The position numbers and the translations under genes are program-made. Shown piece after piece: positions 7,557-15,830 of a stretch of DNA of 64,000 nt. This stretch comes from Gemmatimonadota bacterium (lineage in GTDB: Bacteria; Gemmatimonadota; Gemmatimonadetes; Longimicrobiales; Gaopeijiaceae), in NCBI GenBank assembly GCA_029262115.1, contig JAJCZZ010000084.1, positions 1 to 64,000 of the forward strand. The letters are read 5' to 3'. The notes below the pieces were generated by a model. That model made no database searches, was not told where the DNA came from, and saw only the letters and a list, made by a program, of their open reading frames with translations. How positions within the stretch are numbered: position 1 is the first letter of the stretch; every line of letters begins with the position of its first letter.

Positions 7557-8723
7557 TCACGCCCCCCACTTCCCCGGCCGCAGTTCTCCAAGGAACTCCT
7601 CCACCGGTATGCAGCGTACACCACCCTTTCGAAGCCGCCGATCCCCACGATACAACAGAACGAGCGCGGCCTCGGGGTAGTCTTCACCGAAGGCTCGCAG
7701 GCCCCGAAGATCACCGGGCCGGACAGCGCGGCTGTTCTTCACCTCCACGGCGGCGAAAGTCTCAGGGCCGTAGAGGACGAAGTCGACCTCCGACCCCCCT
7801 CGGGTTCTCCATGTAGACAGTTCCACGGCGTCCCCCGAGTAGGCGACCCAGGATCGCAAATGCTGAGCGACGAGTCCCTCGAGAGCGGCCCCCTCCAACT
7901 CGGTGGCCGGGTCGAGCGGCCCCGAGGGGCGAAGCGCGCGGAAGACCCCGGTATCGAAGAGATAGAGCTTCGGATGAGATGCCGTGCTTCGCTTGGCGCG
8001 GCGGGCGAACACCTCCACGCGGAACGCGAGAAGGAGATCCTCCAGGACACCGAGGTAGCCGTCGACGGTCTTTCGACCAACCCCACACTCCCGCGCGACA
8101 GCGCTCACGTTGAGCACCGACCCGTGAGACAAGCTCACTGCTTCCAGGAATCGCCCAAAGTGACCCACGTTGCGAACGAGGCCTTCGGCCATGACCTCTT
8201 GTTCCATGTACAGGCCGGCGTACGTCCGTAGAACTTCCGCCGGTGATGGCGACTCGACTACAAGGGGGACCAAGCCGTGAACCAGTGCACGATCCAGGTC
8301 GAACGCGTCCCATTCCGAACCCATGAATGGGTGGAGCGTACGGAGAACGGCCCGTCCGCCCAGGAGGTCCACGCCCCCGCGCCGAAGCTTCCGGGCGCTC
8401 GAACCCGTCATGATAAAGCGAGGAGGGTTGGGCTGCTCCAGAAGGTCGTGCACAACGTGCAACAACTCCGGGATCCTCTGCACCTCGTCGATCACGACGT
8501 CCGGATTGGTCCCCACGTCCCCACCCGTCCCGATCCCACGGACCAGCTCGACGAGCCGTTCGGGCCGCGCCTGCAGGGCTCGATGCTCTTCAGGGTCGAG
8601 CAGATTCAACCAAAGCGCGTTCGGAAAGAGCTGGCGTAGCCAGGTCGTCTTTCCGGTCCCCCTCGGCCCGAAAAGAAAGAAGCTCGTCGGAGGTGGGTCG
8701 AAAAATCGACGGACTATCTCCAT
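7557..8723 (-). CDS. AAA+ ATPase with DUF4143 (AAA_14 family)
   Basis: This 388-residue ATPase has Walker A FFLFGPRGTGKTTWLR near residue 15, Walker B-like PDVVIDEVQRIPELL, sensor RFIMTGSSARKLRRGG, and a C-terminal DUF4143 segment with a restriction-nuclease-like core (GSEVDFVLYGPETFAAVEVK). The frame is open upstream of 8723, but similarity begins at MEIVRRFFDPPPTSF, so I chose that ATG. Family members are widespread in mobile parts of genomes and their cellular role is poorly known. An 11-base inverted repeat lies just upstream of the start. A second, broken member occurs at 18.6 kb. Confidence 0.88.
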   Translation of the reverse strand: MEIVRRFFDPPPTSFFLFGPRGTGKTTWLRQLFPNALWLNLLDPEEHRALQARPERLVELVRGIGTGGDVGTNPDVVIDEVQRIPELLHVVHDLLEQPNPPRFIMTGSSARKLRRGGVDLLGGRAVLRTLHPFMGSEWDAFDLDRALVHGLVPLVVESPSPAEVLRTYAGLYMEQEVMAEGLVRNVGHFGRFLEAVSLSHGSVLNVSAVARECGVGRKTVDGYLGVLEDLLLAFRVEVFARRAKRSTASHPKLYLFDTGVFRALRPSGPLDPATELEGAALEGLVAQHLRSWVAYSGDAVELSTWRTRGGSEVDFVLYGPETFAAVEVKNSRAVRPGDLRGLRAFGEDYPEAALVLLYRGDRRLRKGGVRCIPVEEFLGELRPGKWGA

Positions 8724-8732
8724 AATGCGTCG

Positions 8733-8759
8733 CAAAATGGAATTGGCGATTCCGTTTTG
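8733..8759. promoter_or_regulatory. Inverted repeat just upstream of the DUF4143 ATPase gene
   Basis: CAAAATGGAAT (8733-8743) and ATTCCGTTTTG (8749-8759) are complementary at 10 of 11 positions across a 5-base spacer (TGGCG). The repeat begins ten bases before the ATG at 8723. Position and symmetry suggest an operator or a 5' hairpin in the leader, and its AT content contrasts with the surroundings. Confidence 0.5.
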
Positions 8760-8908
8760 TCGAACCTCTTCTCGGCTAGCCGGAGGGCGGGATTCCGCCA
8801 ACCCTCTCCCACCCTTGCCGCCACACCCCGCCGCCCCTACCGTCGCCCGGTCCCCGAAGGCCTTTCCCGCCACCGTTTTGCGACCCCGGCCATCCCCGGA
8901 GAAGCCCT

Positions 8909-10075
8909 ATGCGACGATCCCTCCGAACCCGCACCCTCGAGGTGACGAGCGCGCCGACAGCCGCGCCCGCCACCGCGACGCCAACGCCGAGCCCCGTCCC
9001 GACTGGCCCGATCTCCTCGTACCCGCGCGGCCGGACCTCTCTCGCCACCTCGGCCGTCGCCCTCCTCGTCCTCGCCGCCTGCTCCGGAAACGACCCCGAG
9101 GCGGCCGAGGCCCCACAGGTCGATCCTATGGCCAACAACCCGTTCACCGTGTCCGACAGCACGTTCGGGCAGGGGGCCTCCGGCGCCGCGCGTGACTTCG
9201 GAGCTGTTAGCGCCATCTACCCCGCCCCCGACGGTCAGAGCATCTGGGTCGCCGAGCGGTGCGGAGCCAACGTCTGCTTGGACGCCGACGTCGACCCCGT
9301 CATGCAGTTCGATCTGGAGGGCAACCTTCTCACGAGCTTCGGTAAGGGGATGTTCGCCTGGCCCCACGGGATGTTCGTGGATGACGGCGGCAACGTCTGG
9401 GTGGCAGACGCCACGGGATACGCTGCGGTGCCGCCGGGCTGGGGGCACGTCATCTACAAGTTCAGCCCGGACGGGGAGCTGTTGATGACGCTCGGCGAAC
9501 GGGGCGTGGCCGGGGCGGACGAAACGCACTTCAACAAGCCCTCCGATGTGCTGGTGGCGCCCGACGGGAGCATCTTTGTGGCCGACGGCCACGACGCTCA
9601 GGGCAACAACCGCGTGGTCAAGCTTGCGGCAGACGGTTCGTTCATCACGGCCTGGGGCGAGACCGGCTCCGAGGACGGTCAGTTCTCCGACGTGCACGCG
9701 CTCGCCATGGACTCCCGCGGCCGCCTCTTCGTCGGCGATCGGAACAACAGCCGGATCCAGATCTTCGATCAGGACGGTACCCACCTGGAGACCTGGACGC
9801 ACTTCGGCCGGCCGAGCGGCGTCTTCATTTCCGAGGACGACGTCCTCTACGCCATCGACTCGGAGTCCAACACGCGCCGAAATCCGGGTGTCCGGCGTGG
9901 TATCTACATCGGGAACGCGCTCACCGGAGAGCTGACCGCCTTCGTTCCCGACCCCGAGCCGACGCCCGACGAGTCGGGCACGAGCGGAGGCGAGGGCGTT
10001 GCGGTCGATGCAGCCGGGAACGTCTACGCCGCCGAGGTAGGACCGCAGACCGTGCGGAAGTACATCCTCCGTTGA
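8909..10075 (+). CDS. NHL-repeat beta-propeller lipoprotein (peptidyl-amidoglycolate lyase-like)
   Basis: This exported protein resembles the NHL-repeat propellers often annotated as peptidyl-alpha-hydroxyglycine amidating lyase-like. Blade motifs recur: HGMFVDDGGNVWVAD, KPSDVLVAPDGSIFVADGH, VHALAMDSRGRLFVGD and NNSRIQIFDQDG. The start has a GGAG ribosome site seven bases away. The signal is odd: a hydrophobic stretch and lipobox-like LAACSGND come only after about 43 residues rich in Ala, Thr and Pro. It is followed closely by two HpcH/HpaI-like genes, so the three probably form one operon. The substrate is unknown. Part of the gene is duplicated at 6.7 kb. Confidence 0.85.
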   Translation: MRRSLRTRTLEVTSAPTAAPATATPTPSPVPTGPISSYPRGRTSLATSAVALLVLAACSGNDPEAAEAPQVDPMANNPFTVSDSTFGQGASGAARDFGAVSAIYPAPDGQSIWVAERCGANVCLDADVDPVMQFDLEGNLLTSFGKGMFAWPHGMFVDDGGNVWVADATGYAAVPPGWGHVIYKFSPDGELLMTLGERGVAGADETHFNKPSDVLVAPDGSIFVADGHDAQGNNRVVKLAADGSFITAWGETGSEDGQFSDVHALAMDSRGRLFVGDRNNSRIQIFDQDGTHLETWTHFGRPSGVFISEDDVLYAIDSESNTRRNPGVRRGIYIGNALTGELTAFVPDPEPTPDESGTSGGEGVAVDAAGNVYAAEVGPQTVRKYILR

Positions 10076-10110
10076 GCACCACCCCCATCCTTCAAAGCCG
10101 GATTCGACGC

Positions 10111-10935
10111 ATGACGCATTCCGCACGGACCGCCCTTTCCCTGATCGCCGTGAGCACCGCTCTCGCCGGTTGCTCCTCGGACGCCCCACCCGAGGGTGCG
10201 GACACGCCCGATGGCCCGGCCATGACGGCCACCAGTTCGGCCGCCGGGCTGGCCGGCATGCTGGCGAACGGGCAGGCCGTCTTCGGCATCTTCTCCGGCG
10301 ACCACGACCGGGCGGGCGGCATGGCCATGGCGGCCAATCGGGAGACGGACTTCGTCTTCTATTCGCTGGAGAACGGGCCGTTCGACATTCCCGCGATGCA
10401 GGAGTACATGGCCGGCATGGCGGAGGCGACCGGCGCCCAGGGCGCGCACCCGATGGTGCTCCGGGTGCCACCGCCTCACGAGGACGCGGCCACACGTGAC
10501 CATGTGCGCCAGGGGCTGGCCGCCGGCATCGATGGCATCGTGTATCCGCACGTCCAGAACGCCGAGCAGGCGGCGCTCGCCGTGGACGCCATGGGCGACG
10601 GCGTATGGCCCGACGATCCGGACGGCAGCCTGATCAACGTCCTCATTATCGAAGACCAGGAAGGCATTGGAAACGCGCGCGCGATCATGGAGACCGGGGG
10701 CATCAGCGTTGCCATCCCCGGCCCCGGTGACCTCCGTCGTGCGTACGACGGCGACATGGTGGCTGTCGAGGATGCCATCCAGCAGGTGCTGGCCCTCTGC
10801 CTGGAGATGAACGTGGCGTGCGGCATCACGGCCGGCGTGGACGACATTGCCGGGCGGCTCGACCAGGGCTTCAAGATGATCATCGTCACGGCGCCGGAGG
10901 CGCTCGCGGTCGGGAAGCGCGCGGCGGGCCGGTGA
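10111..10935 (+). CDS. HpcH/HpaI aldolase-like lipoprotein (first of two)
   Basis: The fold matches the HpcH/HpaI aldolase/citrate lyase family: VFGIFSGDHDRAGGM, DFVFYSLENGPFD, MVLRVPPP, GIDGIVYPHVQNAEQAALAV, INVLIIEDQEGI and IPGPGDLRRAYDG. The metal-binding Glu (IIED) and Asp (GPGDL) and the arginine of MVLRVP are present, but the usual GEH histidine reads EN here. A TTG overlapping the previous stop is possible, but I chose the ATG at 10111 because it gives a clean lipoprotein signal ending LAGCSSD. Canonical relatives are cytosolic, so an exported form is unusual. Confidence 0.82.
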   Translation: MTHSARTALSLIAVSTALAGCSSDAPPEGADTPDGPAMTATSSAAGLAGMLANGQAVFGIFSGDHDRAGGMAMAANRETDFVFYSLENGPFDIPAMQEYMAGMAEATGAQGAHPMVLRVPPPHEDAATRDHVRQGLAAGIDGIVYPHVQNAEQAALAVDAMGDGVWPDDPDGSLINVLIIEDQEGIGNARAIMETGGISVAIPGPGDLRRAYDGDMVAVEDAIQQVLALCLEMNVACGITAGVDDIAGRLDQGFKMIIVTAPEALAVGKRAAGR

Positions 10936-11879
10936 GGCGTATCGCCGGCGCCGGCCAGCGGCGGTCGGGGCGTCTCGGCCCATCGGGCCGCAGGCCCCTG
11001 ATTCATGGTCTCGCGGTACTGCTTCTGACCGGGTGCGGCGGTGAGGCCGCGGATGACGCCGCCTCCACAAACGCGGGCACGGAAACTCCGAGCGCCGCGG
11101 TCGCCGCGCCCTCGGACATCTTCTCGTTGTGGGCGTCCGGCCTGCCGGCGTTCGGCGTCTACGTGCCCGACGAACGTCCCACCGACGTCACTCGCAGTCC
11201 CGAGGGGCGCGGGCAGCCGGCGCTCTACACGCGGGAAGGCGCCGCGGCGCTCGCCGCGAACCCGCTGTACGACTACCTCTTCCTCAACCTCGAGGGCTCC
11301 TACGACCCCGACGCGGTCGTGACCCTTTCGGAGGGGCTCCGCACCCCGGGGTCGAGTGCCCGAAAGACCCTCCTGGTTCGGATCCCCTCGATCTCCGCGG
11401 ACGGCGAGGAGGCTGCGCGCACGCGCGTGGCCGAGATCCTCGCGGCGGGAGCGGACGGCGTGATCCTCCCGCACGTCCGGACTCTTGAGGAGGCCCGGAC
11501 CGCCATCGGGTTCTTCGAGGAGGCCGGAGCGGACGTGTGGTCGCCGAGCAATCCCGACGGACGGATCGTGGCCATGCTGATGGTCGAGGATCCTGCCGCG
11601 GTCGGTGCCGCAAAGGAGATCGCGGCGCTTCCCGGCTTCTCGATCCTCGCATGTGGTATCGGCTCGCTCACCCGCGCACTCGATGGCGACCGCGACGCGG
11701 CCGAGTCGGGCAATCAGGCGGTGCTCGCGGCGGCGAAGGCTGCTGGGCTGGCCGACATGATCACCGCCAACACGGAGGACGTCGCGCGGCGGGTGGACGA
11801 GGGCTTCAACGCGCTCCTGATGTCAGGGCCGCAGGCGGATGAGGCCATCCGGTCAGGACGGGAGGCCGCGGGGCGGTAG
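10932..11879 (+). CDS. HpcH/HpaI aldolase-like lipoprotein (second of two)
   Basis: This is a diverged paralogue of the preceding gene, coupled to it by a GTGA overlap. The GTG start gives an arginine-rich n-region, a hydrophobic stretch and lipobox LLLTGCGG. Family landmarks are present: DYLFLNLEGSYDP, TLLVRIPS, GADGVILPHVRTLEEAR and AMLMVEDPAAVG. The aspartate expected after the second strand (GPADL in enzymes) is replaced (CGIGSLTRAL), and the catalytic histidine is absent. Metal-dependent aldol chemistry is therefore doubtful. It may be a binding partner of the first copy. Confidence 0.78.
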   Translation: MRRIAGAGQRRSGRLGPSGRRPLIHGLAVLLLTGCGGEAADDAASTNAGTETPSAAVAAPSDIFSLWASGLPAFGVYVPDERPTDVTRSPEGRGQPALYTREGAAALAANPLYDYLFLNLEGSYDPDAVVTLSEGLRTPGSSARKTLLVRIPSISADGEEAARTRVAEILAAGADGVILPHVRTLEEARTAIGFFEEAGADVWSPSNPDGRIVAMLMVEDPAAVGAAKEIAALPGFSILACGIGSLTRALDGDRDAAESGNQAVLAAAKAAGLADMITANTEDVARRVDEGFNALLMSGPQADEAIRSGREAAGR

Positions 11880-11927
11880 GTCTCGTGGAAGCGTGAGAAA
11901 GGGGGACGGCCCTCCAGCGGCAGGCCC

Positions 11928-12362
11928 TTATCCGACCAGCGGGTTGCGGCGCTTCAGATCGGAAAAGCGGGAGAAGTCGCGGTCCGCGGTCCACAACTCA
12001 CGAACACCGTGCTGGCCGCAGATGGCCGCGATCCGCGCATCGTGCACCTTCGCTCCTGTGACGCGGCTGGACGCCAGCGTCTCTCTCAGGCGTTCCCAAT
12101 AGCCGATTTCCTCGCCGAGGAGGGTCACGGACGGCGACTCCAGCCAGGCGTCGATCTGTGCCGTGGCGTCCGCCACCGAACTCGGGGGGTGGTACACACG
12201 CGGGTGGGTGACGATGGCCGCGAATTCGTGGATGCAGGGCCAGGGAATGCCCCATCGACCGGGGCCTTCCGCAAGCTCCCGGATGGTTGCAGAAGCCCGA
12301 TCGTGCCACTGGGAGTCCCGTCTATGGGCGTAGACCAGGATGTTCGTGTCGATCGCGATCAC
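11928..12362 (-). CDS. vapC: VapC-type PIN-domain ribonuclease toxin
   Basis: This 144-residue PIN-domain protein opens IAIDTNILVYAHRRD, with the first catalytic aspartate. A central glutamate (CIHEFAAIV) and C-terminal aspartates (KVHDARIAAIC and WTADRDFSRF) complete the acidic site. VapC toxins cleave tRNA or rRNA. The GTG start overlaps the VapB stop by four bases. All active-site acids are present and the frame is intact, so the toxin is probably functional. Confidence 0.93.
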   Translation of the reverse strand: MIAIDTNILVYAHRRDSQWHDRASATIRELAEGPGRWGIPWPCIHEFAAIVTHPRVYHPPSSVADATAQIDAWLESPSVTLLGEEIGYWERLRETLASSRVTGAKVHDARIAAICGQHGVRELWTADRDFSRFSDLKRRNPLVG

Positions 12363-12601
12363 CCGCCGTGCCCTTCGTAGATCATCGCAGCAATTCGGTC
12401 CCAGTCGCCCTCGACCACTCCCTCCTGAACTCCCTGCCCGTCCACGCCTCGGTCGCGTAGCACGAAGTCACGCGGCGGATCGGCTTCGAGGACAGACCTG
12501 AGGCCCTCCTCGAACAGCGTCCTCAGCGTGGTCCCCCGCCGTCTCGCCTCGGCCTTCGCCGCCGTGAGCAGGGCGTCCGAGATCTCGACCGTCGTCTTCA
12601 T
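12359..12601 (-). CDS. vapB: VapB-type antitoxin
   Basis: This small ribbon-helix-helix type antitoxin starts MKTTVEISDALLTAAKAEAR, then RRRGTTLRTLFEEGLRSVL, with an acidic C-terminal tail that should wrap VapC. Two in-frame starts are possible, 12601 and 12613. Both fall on a 14-base palindrome that is a likely operator. Most family members begin at MKTTVEIS, so I chose 12601. It is the first gene of the vapBC operon. Confidence 0.9.
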   Translation of the reverse strand: MKTTVEISDALLTAAKAEARRRGTTLRTLFEEGLRSVLEADPPRDFVLRDRGVDGQGVQEGVVEGDWDRIAAMIYEGHGG

Positions 12602-12614
12602 ATGGGTACCCATA
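12601..12614. promoter_or_regulatory. Perfect 14-base palindrome at the vapB start
   Basis: TATGGGTACCCATA is fully self-complementary and covers both candidate vapB start codons. VapB proteins bind palindromes at or near their own start to repress the operon, so this is a probable VapB(C) operator. Occupancy would block transcription and possibly initiation too. Confidence 0.55.
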
Positions 12615-12721
12615 ATTGTTCTACCATCTCCCCATACGAAGACGCTGAAGCCGAATGATGTCAAGGTTCACCATGTGCATCGAGCGATCCAATGGCCGGA
12701 TGTCACTGCAGTCCCTCCTCC

Positions 12722-13738
12722 CTACGGCAGCTCCCCATTCAACTCGGCGTAAACCTGCTGGACGGCCCGCGCCCCCTGGCTCGATCGCAGGCTCCATCCT
12801 TCGAGGTCGCCGAACTGGGCGATCTCCATGGCCTCGGTCACAGGAATGCCCGCCGCGTGGAGCCGTTTGGCTTCTTCGATCACGGTGACCATCGCCTGGC
12901 GATAGACCTCCAGCTCCTCCTCGAGCACCTCCGGCGAGTCGACGAAGCCGTGGCCAGGGACGTACGTGTCAACGTCCAGCGCCTGGGCCTGCTCGATCAT
13001 GGCCACCCACTCGCTCGGGTACGCCGAGCGCATGGCGGGGAAGACACGGTGCAGGTAGGCCTCGCTCATGAAGAGTACCTTCTCCTCCGGGAGATAGACC
13101 GTGAGATCTCCCCCCGTGTGCGCCCGGCCCAGGAAGCGCAGCTCGATGGTGCGGCCGCCCAGATTCAGAACCTCCCGGTCTGTCACCAGCCGGGTCGGCA
13201 GGGGCATGGCCGGCGTGCCGGCGGAGGCGTTGTCCGCGGACCGGCGGAGGTTCTCCGCCGAGGTCGGATGGGCCCACACGGTCGCGCTGGCGGGGAACGC
13301 CGAGTTGCCGGCCGTGTGGTCGCCGTGGTCGGACGACACCACCACGTGTGTGATCGGCTGGTCCGTCACCGCGCCGATCTCGTCGATCATGCGCCGGGTC
13401 TCCTCCACGCTCCCCTGACCGTCCGCGACCAGGACACCCTCGTCCGTGACCACGAACATGCTGACCGTCGTGAACAGTTCCTCACCGGCCGAGCGGAGTT
13501 GCTCGTAGGTGTACACGCCGTCCGCGATCTGCTGCACGCGAGGGAAGTCCTCCACTGTGTACCCGCGCGCGAACGGATCGGCGGTGCGCGCCAATGCCTC
13601 AGCAAGAGGGGTGGGCGCACCGGCATCGGTATCGCTGTCGGCTCCTGTGTCGGCATCTCCGCACGCCGTCAGGAACGTTGTGCTCATGAGCACATACGCC
13701 AACGGGAACGCACGGAACGAGAGGGGACGAATCGCCAT
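12722..13738 (-). CDS. Exported MBL-fold metallo-hydrolase
   Basis: This 338-residue metallo-beta-lactamase-fold hydrolase has a lipoprotein-like signal (TTFLTACGD). Fold landmarks are ITHVVVSSDHGDHTAGN, GRAHTGGDLTVYLPEE and TYVPGHGF. In the HxHxDH motif the first histidine is serine (S-x-H-x-D-H), so one zinc ligand of the first site is missing, while the later histidines remain. The C-terminus carries a helical extension (residues about 270-338). A GGAG ribosome site precedes the ATG. It stands alone, divergent from the next gene. The substrate cannot be told from sequence. Confidence 0.85.
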   Translation of the reverse strand: MAIRPLSFRAFPLAYVLMSTTFLTACGDADTGADSDTDAGAPTPLAEALARTADPFARGYTVEDFPRVQQIADGVYTYEQLRSAGEELFTTVSMFVVTDEGVLVADGQGSVEETRRMIDEIGAVTDQPITHVVVSSDHGDHTAGNSAFPASATVWAHPTSAENLRRSADNASAGTPAMPLPTRLVTDREVLNLGGRTIELRFLGRAHTGGDLTVYLPEEKVLFMSEAYLHRVFPAMRSAYPSEWVAMIEQAQALDVDTYVPGHGFVDSPEVLEEELEVYRQAMVTVIEEAKRLHAAGIPVTEAMEIAQFGDLEGWSLRSSQGARAVQQVYAELNGELP

Positions 13739-13817
13739 GCAACATCTCCGGGTATAGTGTTGGCAGGCATCATATCGTCGCACTCTTCGACCACACCACC
13801 TCTCGCCTCGGACGCCC

Positions 13818-14849
13818 GTGTCTCGACTCACTCCCGTCGTCGGTTTGCTCAGCGTCGTCGGCGTTGTGGCCGTCGCGTATCCGACCGTGCGCGACGCGTT
13901 CGCTTGGAGCGCCTTCGAGCAGGAGAACGCCGCGCGTGCGCCGACGTTCGCGGACACGGTGGCCGTCCTCGACCGTGACATGCGAGAAAGCTCGGGGTTG
14001 GCGCTCAGCCGGATGACCGAGGGCGTGTTCTGGACGCACAACGACTCGGGCGACGGCCCGATCATCTACGCCTTCGACCGGACCGGGGAGGTTCTCCGCG
14101 ACATCGAGGTGGAGGGCGCCAAGGCCGTCGACTGGGAGGACATGGACATCGGACCCTGCCCCCGCCTCGGCGTGAATCCCGACTCCGGGGCGGCCGAAGC
14201 GGACGCGGTCCTCGCCACGGTCGACCCGTCGCCTTCCACTGCCTCTGCCTCCCCCTGGCCATCCGAGTCAGCCTGCCTCTACCTCGCCGACACGGGCGAC
14301 AACAACCGCCGGAGGGACGTCCTGACCGTGTACGTGGTCGAGGAGCCCGACCCACGCACGGCGGGGAAGTCCGTCCCGATGGTCGGCCGCCTTCAATTCA
14401 CGTATCCGGACGAGCCGCACGACACCGAAATGCTCGCCGTGGAGCCCAACGGGGACCTCGTGTTCGTGACCAAGGGCCGCACCGGCTTCATCGTGCTGTT
14501 CGAACTGGAGGCCCACGCTGTGTCGCGAGCGATCCGTGCGGACAGGCCGGTCGTGCTTCCCGCGGGCCGCGTCCTACCGATCGTTCCGGACTGGGACCGC
14601 GAGCGCACCGTGACGGGTGGCTCCTTCCGTCGGGACGGCGCCGAGCTAGCCGTCCGAACCTATACCGAGATCTTCTTCCTCCCCTGGCCCCTCCGTGCCG
14701 CGGGAGAGGAAATCCGGTCGAGCTGCTTCACGGGTCGACTGCAGCGCGGCGGCGAGTCGCTGGCCTACCAGGGCCCGATCGACCTGATGCTCACCTCGGA
14801 GGCGGGCCGAAGCGGCCCGGGCATCCTACTTCAGGTGCGTTGCGACTGA
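13818..14849 (+). CDS. Exported protein, probable beta-propeller, unknown function
   Basis: A GTG start leads to one N-terminal hydrophobic segment (LLSVVGVVAVAYP), so the protein is anchored or exported. The body has propeller-like strands with recognisable blocks ESSGLALSRMTEGVFWTHND, IIYAFDRTGEVLRDI, DWEDMDIGPC, CLYLADTGDNNRRR and DTEMLAVEPNGDLVFVTKG. These blocks occur in secreted propellers that are usually left unnamed. Metal- or ligand-binding acidic residues are frequent in the HNDSGDG and DTGDNN turns. It is divergent from the MBL hydrolase and 72 bases before the creatininase-like gene. I assign no reaction. Confidence 0.7.
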   Translation: MSRLTPVVGLLSVVGVVAVAYPTVRDAFAWSAFEQENAARAPTFADTVAVLDRDMRESSGLALSRMTEGVFWTHNDSGDGPIIYAFDRTGEVLRDIEVEGAKAVDWEDMDIGPCPRLGVNPDSGAAEADAVLATVDPSPSTASASPWPSESACLYLADTGDNNRRRDVLTVYVVEEPDPRTAGKSVPMVGRLQFTYPDEPHDTEMLAVEPNGDLVFVTKGRTGFIVLFELEAHAVSRAIRADRPVVLPAGRVLPIVPDWDRERTVTGGSFRRDGAELAVRTYTEIFFLPWPLRAAGEEIRSSCFTGRLQRGGESLAYQGPIDLMLTSEAGRSGPGILLQVRCD

Positions 14850-14921
14850 CCGCTCGCCAGACAGAGCCGCCGGCCCTAATCTGACGGGTTCGCCCGACCG
14901 GCCGTTCTCCTCGGAGCCATC

Positions 14922-15812
14922 ATGAAACGCATCCGCATCATCCCGCTCGCCGTCGTTGCCTTCCCGTTGCTCTTCGCCTCCCCCGCCATCGCCCAAATGA
15001 GTGACGCCGACCGTGCGGCGCGGATGGCCGAAGCACAGCGTGCGTTCCAACGTGAGATGGCGGCCGAACGCCCCATGGACGGGATCAGCACCGTGTGGCT
15101 CGAGGAAATGACGTGGATGGAGATCCGCGACGCTCTGCGCGGCGGCACGACCACCGTGATCGTATCGACCGGTGGGATCGAGCAGAACGGGCCCTATCTG
15201 GCCATGGGCAAGCACAACTACATCCTGGAGGGTGCGTGCGAAGGCATCGCACGGAGCCTCGGCAACGCGATGTGCGCGCCGATCATCAAGCTGGTTCCTG
15301 AAGGCAACATTGATGAGCCGTCAGGGCATATGCGCTACCCAGGAACCATCAGCGTTCGGCAGGAGACGTTCGAGGCTATGCTGACCGATGTGGGCATGAG
15401 CCTGGCGGCGCACGGCTTCACGGACATCGTCTTCATCGGCGACAGCGGTGGCAACCAGACCGGCATGCGCAACGTAGCCGACGCCATGAACGCCAAAGGG
15501 CTCCGGGCGCGGGCGCACTACATTCCCGAGTACTACCAGTCGTACACGGACGCCTTCACGCATCTAAAGGATGAAATGGGCGTCGAGGAGCCGATGAACG
15601 AAGGCATCCACGACGACATCGTCATCACCGCGCAGATGATGACCGTGTCTCCCGAGGCCGTGCGGCACGGGCAGCGACTCGCCGCAGGCAATGCGACGAT
15701 CAACGGAATCTCTATCGCTGACGCGCATAAGACACGCATGTTGGGACATGCAGTACTGGCGTTCAGAGTCGAGGAAACCGTCCGTGCGATTCACAAGGCG
15801 ATCAATCGGTAG
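14922..15812 (+). CDS. Exported creatininase-family protein with altered metal site
   Basis: This 296-residue member of the creatininase (creatinine amidohydrolase) family has a Sec signal ending SPAIAQ. The family frame is clear: TTTVIVSTGGIEQNGPYLAM, HMRYPGTISVRQETF, HGFTDIVFIGDSGGNQTGM and a C-terminal helix region. Where enzymes of the family have EQHGPHLPLxTD and NGHGGN, this protein has EQNGPYLAMGKHN and GDSGGN. Some metal ligands are therefore replaced, while the first glutamate and several glycines stay. It is an exported hydrolase or binding protein of unknown substrate, first of a tight four-gene run. Confidence 0.82.
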   Translation: MKRIRIIPLAVVAFPLLFASPAIAQMSDADRAARMAEAQRAFQREMAAERPMDGISTVWLEEMTWMEIRDALRGGTTTVIVSTGGIEQNGPYLAMGKHNYILEGACEGIARSLGNAMCAPIIKLVPEGNIDEPSGHMRYPGTISVRQETFEAMLTDVGMSLAAHGFTDIVFIGDSGGNQTGMRNVADAMNAKGLRARAHYIPEYYQSYTDAFTHLKDEMGVEEPMNEGIHDDIVITAQMMTVSPEAVRHGQRLAAGNATINGISIADAHKTRMLGHAVLAFRVEETVRAIHKAINR

Positions 15813-15830
15813 TAGGGGGATGGCGGTTCG

